Origin: Hansschlegelia quercus
GTDB taxonomy: Bacteria; Pseudomonadota; Alphaproteobacteria; Rhizobiales; Methylopilaceae
NCBI RefSeq assembly: GCF_004310425.1
Contig: NZ_SIUB01000002.1
Location: 434,001-498,000, forward strand
DNA length: 64,000 nucleotides
Direction of reading: 5' to 3'
A program made the translations under genes and the position numbers. The notes beneath the pieces are model-generated. The model was given only the letters and a program-made list of their open reading frames with translations. It was not told the origin of the DNA and did no database searches. This document shows, one piece after another, positions 21,101-30,469 of this stretch (within the stretch, counting starts at the first letter, position 1; each line of letters begins with the position of its first letter).

Positions 21101-21934
21101 ATGCGCCTGATCATCAGCCACCAGACGGCCTACACGTTCGAGACGCCCGCCACCGGGGTCATCCAGACGCTGCGCCTCTCGCCGCGCAGCCATGAGGGCC
21201 AGCACATCGTCCGCTGGCGGCTCGACATCGACCGCGACTGCCGGCTGCGCTCGGCCGAGGACGCGTTCGGCAACCAGACCCATGTCTTCGCCGTCGACGG
21301 GCCGATCGACAGCCTGACCGTATTGGTCGAAGGCGAGGTCGACACGCAGGACACCAACGGCATCGTCCGGGGCGCTCCCGAGCGTTTTCCGCCCGCGCTC
21401 TATCTGCGCGAGACGCCCCTCACCGCGCCCGACGCCGAGATCGCGGCCTTCGCCGCGGAGGCAAGCGAGGCCGCGAAGGGCGATATCCTCGGCTCGCTGC
21501 ACAATCTGCTCGATCGCCTGCACGAGCGTATGGAGTTCGAGGTAGGACCGACCGACGCCCACACCACGGCGGCCGAGGCCTTCCGCATCAGGAAGGGCGT
21601 GTGCCAGGACCTGACGCATGTCTTCCTCGTCGCCGCCCGCTCGCTCGGCATCCCGGCGCGCTATGTCGGCGGCTATTTTCGCCGCGACGACTGCGCCGAC
21701 CAGGAGGCCGGCCACGCCTGGGCGGAGGCCTACGTGCCCGGCCTCGGCTGGATCGGCTTCGACGCTGCGAACGGCGCGTGCCCGACCGAAGGCCATGTCC
21801 GGGTCTCGCTCGGGCTCGACTATCTCGGCGCGGCGCCGGTACGCGGCTCGCGCTACGGCGGGAGCGGCGAGACTCTCGCGGTCGCCGTCAGCGTAACCGA
21901 CGCGCTGGCCCACCGTGCGCATCGCCGTTCCTGA
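21101..21934 (+). CDS. Transglutaminase-like peptidase family protein
   Basis: 277-residue protein with an N-terminal beta domain (MRLIISHQTAYTFETPATG) and a transglutaminase core. The triad is visible as Cys168 (GVCQDLTHVF), His205 (AGHAWAEAY) and Asp221 (GFDAANG). These proteins accompany ATP-grasp/alpha-E genes and are thought to act as peptidases or amidases on the product of the ATP-grasp enzyme; this is inference from gene neighbourhood. Confidence 0.9.
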   Translation: MRLIISHQTAYTFETPATGVIQTLRLSPRSHEGQHIVRWRLDIDRDCRLRSAEDAFGNQTHVFAVDGPIDSLTVLVEGEVDTQDTNGIVRGAPERFPPALYLRETPLTAPDAEIAAFAAEASEAAKGDILGSLHNLLDRLHERMEFEVGPTDAHTTAAEAFRIRKGVCQDLTHVFLVAARSLGIPARYVGGYFRRDDCADQEAGHAWAEAYVPGLGWIGFDAANGACPTEGHVRVSLGLDYLGAAPVRGSRYGGSGETLAVAVSVTDALAHRAHRRS

Positions 21935-22042
21935 CGGCTTCTTCATCGCACGATTAGATTTCGCACATGCGCCCTCCCGGAGAGTGTCGCGCCGCGAAGA
22001 GTCTTGATAGCGTCGCGCCGCTGTGAAGTCCGGGAATCGTCA

Positions 22043-22807
22043 ATGACCTATTGCGTCGGCATCCTCGTCCGTGACGGGCTGGTCATGATCGCGGACACCC
22101 GCACCAACGCCGGCATCGACAACATCGCGACCTTCCGCAAGCTGAAGATCGTTTCCGAGCAGGGACGCCGCACGCTCGCGATCGCGACCTCAGGCAACCT
22201 CTCCGTCAGCCAGTCGGTCGTCTCCATGCTCGCCGAAGGCGTCGAGAACCCTGAGACGGGAGAGCTCGAGACGCTCGAGGCGCAGCCGACCATGTTCAAG
22301 GCCGCGCAGCTCGTCGGCCGCGCTGTGCGCGAGGTCTGGCGCGTTGACGGCGCCAGCATGAAGGAGATGACCGCGCGCTTCGACGTGCAGATGCTGTTCG
22401 GCGGCCAGGTCGCGGGCGGACGCCTGCGCCTGTTCATGATCTACGCCGCCGGTAATTTCATCGAGGTGACGCCGGACACCCCCTATTTCCAGATCGGCGA
22501 GCACAAATACGGCAAGCCGATCCTCGACCGCGCCGTGAACTACGAGACCGACCTCTACGACGCGCTGAAGATCGGGCTGATCTCGATGGATTCGACGATG
22601 CGGTCGAACCTCGGCGTCGGTCCGCCGATCGACGTCCTGGTCCTGAGAAAGGACGCCCTGGTCCCGGAGCTCGATTACCGAATCGAGCCGAACGACCGCT
22701 ATTTCCTCGATCTGCGCGAACGCTGGTCCCAAGCGTTGCGCACCGCGCACATCGAGATCCCGCGGCCGCCCTACGGGTCGAACGTGCCGGGGGATGTCGA
22801 GGTCTAG
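22043..22807 (+). CDS. Anbu, proteasome-like peptidase
   Basis: 254-residue N-terminal-nucleophile hydrolase of the Anbu family, related to the proteasome beta subunit. After Met removal the N-terminus is Thr2 (MTYCVGILVRDGLVMIADTR), the expected nucleophile; ADTRTNAG and IATSGNLS also fit. It closes the ATP-grasp/alpha-E/transglutaminase cluster after a 108-base gap, which may carry its own promoter. Substrates are unknown; published Anbu work describes open-ring assemblies with weak activity. Confidence 0.88.
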   Translation: MTYCVGILVRDGLVMIADTRTNAGIDNIATFRKLKIVSEQGRRTLAIATSGNLSVSQSVVSMLAEGVENPETGELETLEAQPTMFKAAQLVGRAVREVWRVDGASMKEMTARFDVQMLFGGQVAGGRLRLFMIYAAGNFIEVTPDTPYFQIGEHKYGKPILDRAVNYETDLYDALKIGLISMDSTMRSNLGVGPPIDVLVLRKDALVPELDYRIEPNDRYFLDLRERWSQALRTAHIEIPRPPYGSNVPGDVEV

Positions 22808-22926
22808 GCGCGCTTTACGCCCGAGGCCCCCTCATCTTGAGATCATAAACGCGACGGCGAAGCCCCCTCTCCCGCTTGGGGGAGTGTAAGGGTGAGGGCG
22901 CGCCTCAAGAAAGAGCGCCGCCGCCC

Positions 22927-23409
22927 CTATTCGCCCAGCGTCGGTCCCTGAGGCGCTTCCGGGCGGGCGCCGCCCTTACAATCCACCAGCCAGACATCGT
23001 AGATCGGGTGCTCGACGCCCGACAGGCCGGGGCTGGACGCGAACATCCAGCCGGAGAAGATCTTGCGCTTCTCGTTGGAAAGCGTGGTCTCCTCGACGTC
23101 GACATAGGACGTCGTGTTGGGCGCCTCGGTCGGCGGGCGCGTGTAGCAGACGTGCGGCGTCACCTTCAGCGCGCCAAAGGTCGCCGACGAGTCGATTGCC
23201 GCATCGAAGACGGTGATCCGGCCGGTGATCTTGTCGAGGCCGTTGAACACGGCCACCGGGTTCTGGATGCGCGGCGTGGGCGCGATGACCTCGGGCTTTG
23301 CGGCTCTCGGCTGCGGCTCCATCGTCGACGCGCCGGGCGCCTGCGCGAAAGCGGGCGCTGCGAAGGCGATCGGCAATGCGGCGAGCAGGCGAACAATCGA
23401 ACGATGCAC
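22927..23409 (-). CDS. DUF2155 family exported protein
   Basis: 160-residue protein with a signal peptide (RSIVRLLAALPIAFAAPAFA) and the DUF2155 core: VAVFNGLDKITGRITVFDA, a Cys in TPHVCYTRPP, and KIFSGWMFASSPGLSGVEHP. The GTG start is inferred: the open frame runs much further upstream but that part belongs to another frame, and signal-peptide similarity begins here. It follows the NDUFA12 gene, a conserved neighbour pair in Hyphomicrobiales. Confidence 0.88.
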   Translation of the reverse strand: MHRSIVRLLAALPIAFAAPAFAQAPGASTMEPQPRAAKPEVIAPTPRIQNPVAVFNGLDKITGRITVFDAAIDSSATFGALKVTPHVCYTRPPTEAPNTTSYVDVEETTLSNEKRKIFSGWMFASSPGLSGVEHPIYDVWLVDCKGGARPEAPQGPTLGE

Positions 23410-23489
23410 GGGGATCTCGTCGCGCGGGACTTTGAGCGGGCGTCGCCCGAAGACTGACGCCTCGAATGCGGCGGCCTTGAGGGCGGCGC

Positions 23490-23906
23490 TCAGTCGTCCG
23501 GCGACCAGGCCTGGTAGTCGCCGGTCGCAGCCGGCCGCTGGCGCAGCGACAGCGCCGAGCCCTTCGGACGATAGGCGTCCGCCTTGCCGGTGCGGTTGTC
23601 GCGGTGCGGCTTCTCCCACTCGCGCGCGGAATAGTTTTCGTTCGCCGGCGGCACGTTGACGGTGTGGTGCATCCAGCCGTGCCAGCCCGACGGAATCGCC
23701 GAGGCCTCGGCGTAGCCGGCATAGACCACCCACCGCCGCTCGGTCGAAAACGCCGCGTTCTTCTTGGGGTCGTTCGGCAGCCGGTAATAGCGGTTGCCAA
23801 ACTCGTCCTCGCCCACGAACTCGCCGCCCTTGAGCGCGACGCGGGTGCCGATGGTGGAGCCGTTCCACCAGGTGAAGATGTCGGTGAGGATGCTCATCAG
23901 GGACAT
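23490..23906 (-). CDS. NADH:ubiquinone oxidoreductase subunit NDUFA12 family protein
   Basis: Accessory subunit of respiratory complex I, shared by alphaproteobacteria and mitochondria. The 138-residue protein shows the family pattern: DEFGNRYYRLPNDPKK, RRWVVYAGYAEASAIPSGWHGW and a proline/arginine-rich tail. The ATG at MSLMSILTD is chosen; an upstream ATG would add eight basic residues. It is encoded alone, away from the nuo operon, as is usual. Confidence 0.9.
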   Translation of the reverse strand: MSLMSILTDIFTWWNGSTIGTRVALKGGEFVGEDEFGNRYYRLPNDPKKNAAFSTERRWVVYAGYAEASAIPSGWHGWMHHTVNVPPANENYSAREWEKPHRDNRTGKADAYRPKGSALSLRQRPAATGDYQAWSPDD

Positions 23907-24012
23907 GCGCGGTCGCCGGGCTTGAGCCATTTAGAGGGTCCGCTCCGGTATCGGACGCCGGAGCGCGATTGTCCATAACGCGGAACGCGAGACGAAGCCT
24001 TTTCCAGAACGC

Positions 24013-24906
24013 TCAGGAGCGGATGAAGTCGACGAAGGCGCGGAGCGGCGCGGGCACGCGGCGGCGTCCGGGATAATAGAGGAAAGGCCCACTGAAGGTC
24101 TGCCACCATGGCTCGAGAACGGGCTCCAGCGCGCCGCTCTCGATGTGCGGCTTCAGCCAATCCTCGAACAGCTGGATGACGCCGACGCCCTCGACCGCCG
24201 CCGCGACGGCCAAATCAGTCGCGCCGCCTATCCGCACGCGCAAAGGCCCGGCCGGGTCGACCCGCACGACATCGCCGTCCCGTTCAAACTCCCAGGCCGG
24301 CATGGTTCCGCTCGCAAACTGCCCCCGCAGGCAGGCGTGCCGAAGCAGGTCGCGCGGATGCTCCGGTCGGCCGTACGCATCGAGATATTCGGGCGAAGCG
24401 GCGGTCGCGAAGCGCAGGACCCGCGGCCCGATCGGGGTCGCGATCATGTCCTGCTCGAGCCGCTCGTCGAAGCGGATCCCTGCGTCGCAGCCCGCAGCGA
24501 GCACGTCCACGAAGCCGTCCTCAGCGACCACCTCCATCCGGATGTCGGGATACGCTTTGAGGAAGGGCGGAACGATCGCCGGGAGAACCATGCGCGCGGC
24601 GTAGACGGGCACGTTAAGACGGAGCGTTCCGGCGGGGCGGTCCCGAAAGCTGTTCACGACGTCGAGCGCGGCCTCGACCTCGCCCAGCGCAGAGCCAAGG
24701 CGTTCGGCTAGACGCGCGCCGGCCTCGGTCGGCGCGACGCTGCGGGTGGTGCGGTTGAGCAGGCGGACCCCGAGCCGCGCCTCAAGGCGGCGGACCGCAG
24801 CGCTGAGGCTGGAGGCCGAGGCGTCGCTCGTCCGCGCCCCTTCCCGGAAACCGCCTGCCCGGACCACCGAGAGGAATGCCGAGAGATCCTGAAGATCGGC
24901 GCTCAT
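24013..24906 (-). CDS. LysR family transcriptional regulator
   Basis: 297-residue regulator with an N-terminal winged HTH (DLSAFLSVVRAGGFREGART, then RRLEARLGVRLLNRTTRSV) and a LysR substrate-binding domain. It is divergent from the aldo-keto reductase gene 95 bases away, so it probably controls that gene and itself from the shared region; this is inferred from layout. The start MSADLQDL gives the usual HTH position. Confidence 0.92.
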   Translation of the reverse strand: MSADLQDLSAFLSVVRAGGFREGARTSDASASSLSAAVRRLEARLGVRLLNRTTRSVAPTEAGARLAERLGSALGEVEAALDVVNSFRDRPAGTLRLNVPVYAARMVLPAIVPPFLKAYPDIRMEVVAEDGFVDVLAAGCDAGIRFDERLEQDMIATPIGPRVLRFATAASPEYLDAYGRPEHPRDLLRHACLRGQFASGTMPAWEFERDGDVVRVDPAGPLRVRIGGATDLAVAAAVEGVGVIQLFEDWLKPHIESGALEPVLEPWWQTFSGPFLYYPGRRRVPAPLRAFVDFIRS

Positions 24907-25001
24907 TGTCCGGCTTTCCGCACGCATCTGTGCCGACTTCACGGGATTATCGTTCAGAAGGTCAAGGCCATATGCCGGACGCATCCTCTTGGGAGACGAC
25001 G

Positions 25002-25874
25002 ATGACCACTCTAGGGAAAGCGGGCGACTTCACGCTCGGCGATCGGCGCGTGAACCGGATGGGCTACGGCGCCATGCAGCTCGCCGGACCCGGCGTCTAC
25101 GGGCCGCCAAAAGACCATGACACCGCGCTTGCGGTGCTTCGGGAAGCGGTCGCTGCAGGCGTCAACCACATCGACACCAGCGATTTCTACGGACCCCACG
25201 TCACCAACCAGCTGATCCGCGAGGCGCTGAGCCCCTACCCCGCGGACCTCACCATCGTGACCAAGGTCGGCGCCACGCGCGGGACCGACAAGTCTTGGAA
25301 TCCGGCGCAGAGCCCGGCTGAGCTGACCAGCGCCGTGCACGACAATCTCAGCAATCTTGGCGTCGACGCGCTCGACGTCGTCAATCTGCGGCTCTGGGGC
25401 GACGGCCACGCACCGGCGGAAGGCTCGGTCGCCGAGCGGTTCGAGACGCTCGCCGAGCTTCAGCGCCAAGGGCTGATCCGCCATCTCGGACTCAGCAACG
25501 CGACAGGAGCGCAGGTCGCGGAAGCGCGCGGCATCGCCGAGGTCGTCTGCGTCCAGAATCAGTACAATCTCGCTCATCGCGAGGACGACGCCCTGATCGA
25601 CGAGCTTGCCGGAGACGGCATCGCCTACGTGCCGTTCTTTCCGCTCGGCGGCTTCACGCCGCTCCAGTCGGACGCGCTGTCCCGCACGGCGTCCGCGCTC
25701 GGCGCGACCCCGATGCAGGTCGCGCTCGCCTGGCTGATCGCGCGGTCGCCGAACATCCTGCTGATCCCCGGCACCTCCTCGCTTGGGCATCTGAAGGAAA
25801 ACCTCGCGGCGGCGGAGCTCGCATTGCCGGTCGACGTGCTGGTCGACCTCGACGGCATTGGAAAGGCGGCCTGA
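25002..25874 (+). CDS. Aldo/keto reductase (YdbC-like)
   Basis: 290-residue NADPH-dependent oxidoreductase of the AKR superfamily. It has GYGAMQLAGPGVYGPP, the catalytic-region motif HIDTSDFYGP, the lysine in IVTKVGA, and the late NADP-binding IPGTSSLGHLKENL. The start at MTTLGKAG is chosen because GGGAGA lies seven bases upstream; another ATG ten codons earlier is possible. The substrate is unknown. The divergent LysR gene is the likely regulator. Confidence 0.9.
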   Translation: MTTLGKAGDFTLGDRRVNRMGYGAMQLAGPGVYGPPKDHDTALAVLREAVAAGVNHIDTSDFYGPHVTNQLIREALSPYPADLTIVTKVGATRGTDKSWNPAQSPAELTSAVHDNLSNLGVDALDVVNLRLWGDGHAPAEGSVAERFETLAELQRQGLIRHLGLSNATGAQVAEARGIAEVVCVQNQYNLAHREDDALIDELAGDGIAYVPFFPLGGFTPLQSDALSRTASALGATPMQVALAWLIARSPNILLIPGTSSLGHLKENLAAAELALPVDVLVDLDGIGKAA

Positions 25875-25993
25875 AGCAGGGGGCGTCGGCCAGGCGGATC
25901 CTGCGCGGCGGCTGAAACTTAGGCAGTGAGGATTATCCCCACTGTCATCCACAAGACCTCAGATCCGCCGCGGAGCGTCGAGGACGTTGAAAA

Positions 25994-26026
25994 ACGAACG
26001 GTTCGGCGGCCCCGACCACCGTTCGT
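25994..26026. repeat. Inverted repeat upstream of nrdJ
   Basis: ACGAACGGT (25994-26002) and ACCGTTCGT (26018-26026) form a perfect nine-base inverted repeat with a 15-base loop, placed 25 bases before the NrdR box. On the minus strand it is followed by a T-run (opposite AAAA at 25991-25994), so it may end stray antisense transcription. On the plus strand it could mark the end of the aldo/keto reductase transcript. Confidence 0.4.
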
Positions 26027-26050
26027 CAACCTTCCATTCACAACCTGTCG

Positions 26051-26066
26051 ACACTATATCTAGTGT
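26051..26066 (+). promoter_or_regulatory. NrdR box upstream of nrdJ
   Basis: The 16-base ACACTATATCTAGTGT closely matches the NrdR repressor box (consensus of the type ACACwATATwTwGTGT) and is a near-perfect palindrome. It lies 316 bases before the nrdJ ATG, implying a long leader or a distant promoter. A second box at the usual 30-32-base spacing was looked for and not seen. NrdR control of a class II reductase is well known in other bacteria. Confidence 0.75.
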
Positions 26067-26381
26067 CGCCTGACGGCCACGCTGACAAGGGATAGACAAA
26101 TCGAGCGTGGAAAGTTGGAAATCGCGACTCGACGCTCCCGGCAGACTCGCACTAGCTTCCGGACCTCGCCAGACCAGTGCCGCAAGAGGCGGCCCGGCGG
26201 CGGAAGCACATTCGAGCATCGTCGCGGGCAGGCGTATCTCTGTCCCGATCGGACCGGCGCAGGGCATGCGCCGGAACGGGGACTTGCGTCCGACGATGAG
26301 CATGAAGACGCCGGCGTTTGTCGCTGGCCCGAGCGCGTCGCGGGGGCGCGCCCGACCTGACACTTCTGGAGCTTCGGACCG

Positions 26382-29300
26382 ATGCGCATCGAACGTCGCT
26401 ACACCAAGGCCGGCCAGTCTCCTTACGCGGACATCGCGTTCCGCAAGGCGACCAGCGAGATCCGCAATCCGGACGGCTCCGTGGTGTTCCGCGCAGCCGA
26501 CATCGACGCGCCTGAGGCGTGGAGCCAGGTGGCGGTCGACATTCTTGCGCAGAAGTATTTTCGCAAAGCCGGCGTCCCGACGCGGCTGAAGGCGGTCGAG
26601 GAGAACACCGTTCCCTCGTGGCTGTGGCGCTCGGTCGCCGATGAGAGCGCGCTGTCGAGCCTGCCCGATTCCGAGCGTTATGGGCCGGAGACCGACTCGC
26701 GTCAGGTCTTCTCGCGCCTCGCCGGCACCTGGACCTATTGGGGCTGGACGCACGATTATTTCGACACCGAGGAGGACGCGCACGCCTTCTTCGACGAGCT
26801 CGCCTACATGCTCGCGACCCAGAAGGCCGCGCCGAACTCCCCGCAATGGTTCAATACCGGCCTGCACTGGGCGTACGGGATCGACGGTCCGAGCCAGGGG
26901 CACTTCTACGCCGACCATCTGACCGGCGAGGTCCATGCGTCGGCCTCGTCCTACGAGCGGCCGCAGCCGCACGCCTGCTTCATCCAGGGCGTCTCCGACG
27001 ACCTCGTGAACGAGGGCGGCATTATGGACCTCTGGGTCCGCGAGGCGCGCCTGTTCAAGTACGGCTCCGGCACCGGCTCGAACTTCTCCGGCCTTCGCGG
27101 CGAGGGCGAGCGGCTGTCGGGCGGCGGCAAGTCGTCCGGCCTGATGTCGTTCCTCAAGATCGGCGACCGCGCAGCGGGCGCGATCAAGTCCGGCGGCACG
27201 ACGCGGCGCGCGGCCAAGATGGTCGTGGTCGACGCCGACCACCCCGACATCGAGGCCTACGTCTCCTGGAAGGTGAAGGAGGAGCAGAAGGTCGCGGCGC
27301 TCGTCACCGGCTCGCGCATCGTCAAGAAGCACCTCAAGGCGATCCACAAGGCCTGCGTGAACTGCGAGGGCGAAGGCGACGATTGCTTCGTCGCGGACCG
27401 CAACCCCGCGCTCAAGCGCGAGATCAAGCTCGCCCGCCGCGCGCAGGTTTCCGACAACATGATCCGCCGCGTGATCCAGCTCGCCAAGCAGGGGCGCGAC
27501 GACGTCGACGTCGAGGCGCTGACGACCGATTGGGACGGCGAGGCCTATCTCACCGTCGCCGGCCAGAACTCCAACAACTCGATCCGCGTCACCGACGACT
27601 TCCTGCGCTCGGTCGAGAGCGACGGCGACTGGTCGCTGATCTCGCGCACCACCGGCAAGCCCGTGAAGACGCTGAAGGCGCGCGGCCTGTGGGAGCAGGT
27701 GTCCTACGCCGCCTGGGCCTGCGCCGATCCCGGCGTGCAGTTCCACACCACGGTGAACGACTGGCACACCTGCCCGGCTTCGGGGCCGATCCGCGCCTCG
27801 AACCCGTGCTCGGAATACATGTTCCTGGACGACACGGCGTGCAATCTCGCGTCGCTGAACCTGCTGCAGTTCCGCCGCGACGATAAAACCTTCGACGTCG
27901 AGTCCTACGCCCACGCCTGCCGGCTGTGGACGATCGTGCTCGAGATCTCCGTGCTGATGGCGCAGTTCCCCTCGCGCCAGATCGCGGCCCTTTCTTGGAA
28001 GTACCGCACGCTCGGCATCGGCTACGCCAACATCGGCGGCCTGCTGATGTCGTCGGGCGTCGCCTATGACAGCCCCGAGGCCCGCGCGCTCTGCGGCGCC
28101 CTCTCCGCGCTGATGACGGGCACCGCCTACGCCACCTCCGCCGAGATGGCGGGCGAGCTCGGCGCGTTCGATGGTTTCCCGGAGAACCGCGACCACATGC
28201 TGCGCGTCATCCGCAACCATGCCCGCGCCGCGCGCGGCGAGGCTGAGGGCTACGAACAGCTCTCGACCCTCCCCGTCCCGCTCGACATCGCCTCCGTCAA
28301 GGAAGGCGCGATCGTCGAAGCCGCTCAGGCGGCCTGGGAGCGCGCGGAAAAGCTCGGCGAGCAGATGGGCTTCCGCAACGCGCAGGTCTCGGTCGTCGCC
28401 CCCACCGGCACGATCGGTCTGGTGATGGATTGCGACACGACCGGCATCGAGCCCGACTTCGCGCTGGTGAAGTTCAAGAAGCTCGCCGGCGGCGGCTACT
28501 TCAAGATCATCAACCGCGCCGTGCCGGAGGCGCTGCGCGCGCTCGGCTACGCCGAACACCAGATCGCGGAGATCGAGGCCTACGCCGTCGGCCACGCCTC
28601 GATGCGCCAAGCCCCCGCGATCAACCCCTCGACGCTGCGCACGAAGGGTTTTCCGGACGCGCTGATCGAGACGCTGGAAGGCGCCGCAAAATCGGCGTTC
28701 GACCTCAAGTTCATCTTCAACAAGTGGACGCTCGGCGAGCGCTTCCTGGTCGACACCCTGCAGGTGCCGGCCGAGAAGCTGGAGGACCCGTCCTTCGAGC
28801 TCCTGACGCATCTCGGCTTCTCCAAGGCCGAGATCGAGGCCGCGAACACCCATGTCTGCGGCGCCATGACGGTCGAGGGCGCGCCGCACCTGCGGGTCGA
28901 GCACTACCCCGTGTTCGACTGCGCCAACCCCTGCGGCCGCACGGGCAAGCGCTTCCTCTCGGTCGAGAGCCACATCCGCATGATGGCGGCGGCGCAGCCC
29001 TTCATCTCGGGCGCGATCTCCAAGACCATCAACATGCCGAACGAGGCGACCGTCGCCGATTGCGCCGCGGCTTACGACCTGTCCTGGAAGCTCGCGCTCA
29101 AGGCCAACGCGCTCTATCGCGACGGCTCGAAGCTCAGCCAGCCGCTGAATTCGCAGCTGATCGCCGACGACGCCGAGGAAGAGGACGACGCCGTCGAGGC
29201 GCTGGTCGCCCAGCCGGCCGCTGCGCGCACCGCGCAGGTCATCGAGAAGATCGTCGAACGCGTGCAGATCGTGCGCGAGCGCGAGAAGCTGCCGAACCGC

Positions 29301-30092
29301 CGCCGCGGCTACACCCAGAAGGCGATCGTCGGCGGGCACAAGATCTATCTGAAGACCGGCGAATATGACGACGGCCGCATCGGCGAGATCTTCCTCGACA
29401 TGCACAAGGAGGGCGCGGCCTTCCGCTCGGTGATGAACAACTTCGCCATCGCGGTCTCGCTCGGCCTGCAATACGGCGTGCCGCTTGAGGAGTATGTCGA
29501 GGCCTTCACCTTCACGCGGTTCGAGCCGAACGGCTTCGTTCAGGGCAACGACACGATCAAGAACGCGACGTCGATCCTCGACTACGTGTTCCGCGAATTG
29601 GCGATTTCGTACCTGTCTCGCTACGACCTCGCCCATGTCGACCCGTCCGACATCACGCCGGACGCGATCGGCACGGGCGTGAGCCAGGACAAGGCCCCTG
29701 CCCCGGCGCCGGTCTCCAAGGGCCTGCTCCGTGGTCGGCAGCTCTCCTCGGTCCCCGGCGGCTCGAACGAGCCGAAGGCGTCGGCCGCGAGCTCCAACGT
29801 GACCGCGATCGGTGGCCGCCCCGCGACGACCGCGATGTCAGGAGGAGCGGCGACGGCTCTGAAGAGGGAGCCCGCCGAGGCCAAGGAAGAGGTTCCCGCC
29901 CTCGGCCACCTCGCTTGGGAGGCCCCGAAGGAGCCCGCCCCGGTCGCCAAGTCCGCCGACGCGCGGCGGATGGAGGCCCGGCTGAAGGGCTATGAGGGCG
30001 AGAACTGCTCGGAGTGCGGTAACTTCACGATGGTGCGTAACGGCACCTGCCTGAAGTGCGACACGTGCGGCTCAACGAGCGGGTGTAGCTGA
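26382..30092 (+). CDS. nrdJ: Vitamin B12-dependent ribonucleotide reductase, class II
   Basis: Reduces ribonucleotides to deoxyribonucleotides using adenosylcobalamin, independent of oxygen. The 1,236-residue protein has the family N-terminus ([17 protein letters not shown]), the active-site region [20 protein letters not shown], and a C-terminal cysteine-rich tail with CSECGNF and [15 protein letters not shown] 1,225-codon frame on the opposite strand is an antisense shadow produced by codon bias. It is the last core gene before the accessory region. Confidence 0.97.
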   Translation: MRIERRYTKAGQSPYADIAFRKATSEIRNPDGSVVFRAADIDAPEAWSQVAVDILAQKYFRKAGVPTRLKAVEENTVPSWLWRSVADESALSSLPDSERYGPETDSRQVFSRLAGTWTYWGWTHDYFDTEEDAHAFFDELAYMLATQKAAPNSPQWFNTGLHWAYGIDGPSQGHFYADHLTGEVHASASSYERPQPHACFIQGVSDDLVNEGGIMDLWVREARLFKYGSGTGSNFSGLRGEGERLSGGGKSSGLMSFLKIGDRAAGAIKSGGTTRRAAKMVVVDADHPDIEAYVSWKVKEEQKVAALVTGSRIVKKHLKAIHKACVNCEGEGDDCFVADRNPALKREIKLARRAQVSDNMIRRVIQLAKQGRDDVDVEALTTDWDGEAYLTVAGQNSNNSIRVTDDFLRSVESDGDWSLISRTTGKPVKTLKARGLWEQVSYAAWACADPGVQFHTTVNDWHTCPASGPIRASNPCSEYMFLDDTACNLASLNLLQFRRDDKTFDVESYAHACRLWTIVLEISVLMAQFPSRQIAALSWKYRTLGIGYANIGGLLMSSGVAYDSPEARALCGALSALMTGTAYATSAEMAGELGAFDGFPENRDHMLRVIRNHARAARGEAEGYEQLSTLPVPLDIASVKEGAIVEAAQAAWERAEKLGEQMGFRNAQVSVVAPTGTIGLVMDCDTTGIEPDFALVKFKKLAGGGYFKIINRAVPEALRALGYAEHQIAEIEAYAVGHASMRQAPAINPSTLRTKGFPDALIETLEGAAKSAFDLKFIFNKWTLGERFLVDTLQVPAEKLEDPSFELLTHLGFSKAEIEAANTHVCGAMTVEGAPHLRVEHYPVFDCANPCGRTGKRFLSVESHIRMMAAAQPFISGAISKTINMPNEATVADCAAAYDLSWKLALKANALYRDGSKLSQPLNSQLIADDAEEEDDAVEALVAQPAAARTAQVIEKIVERVQIVREREKLPNRRRGYTQKAIVGGHKIYLKTGEYDDGRIGEIFLDMHKEGAAFRSVMNNFAIAVSLGLQYGVPLEEYVEAFTFTRFEPNGFVQGNDTIKNATSILDYVFRELAISYLSRYDLAHVDPSDITPDAIGTGVSQDKAPAPAPVSKGLLRGRQLSSVPGGSNEPKASAASSNVTAIGGRPATTAMSGGAATALKREPAEAKEEVPALGHLAWEAPKEPAPVAKSADARRMEARLKGYEGENCSECGNFTMVRNGTCLKCDTCGSTSGCS

Positions 30093-30469
30093 GAGGCAGA
30101 TAAGGGTCATTGAGAGACCGGTCATAAGTCGTCCTCAAAGCCGTTTTCGCTTCCTCAAACCCGGGCAAAACCTTTCCTCAAGTCTCAGAGCCTCGATATC
30201 GGTTTAGATGGATGAACGGAACAATCGGTGCAGTTGTGAGACCGCTGATTGTCTTTCGCCAAGGGGGTTTTACAGACCGCAATACCGTCCGAAAGACTTT
30301 TGCTGTAGCTGCTCGCTAGGGGACCTTGCGAGAACTACGGAATCAACCTCCGGGCGGCCAAGGGGCTGCCCGGAAAACTTCAGCGAACGAACCATGAATC
30401 TGGCTTGGAGCGGCGGACCTCGGGACATCCCGGATTCTTCGAAGCGACCCTTCAACAAGGAGCGACGCG
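30093..30469. other. Gene-free junction between core and accessory DNA
   Basis: 377 bases with no credible coding frame; short frames here have atypical Cys/Arg-rich translations. Base composition drops compared with nrdJ. A hairpin CCGGGC...GCCCGG sits at 30350-30373. The ribosome site AAGGAG lies seven bases before the ATG of the next gene. No tRNA or attachment-site core was recognised, so the mode of insertion of what follows is not visible. Confidence 0.5.

Noticed and set aside
26200-26381. Possible cobalamin riboswitch before the B12-dependent nrdJ
   Set aside because: Only a short B12-box-like word near 26300 was seen; the other core conserved segments are absent, and B12 riboswitches normally sit before B12-independent isozymes or transport genes.
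25959-29636. 1,225-codon open frame on the strand opposite nrdJ
   Set aside because: It mirrors nrdJ codons; long antisense frames are expected in GC-rich genes, and its translation is Arg/Asp/Gly/Val-rich without any domain.
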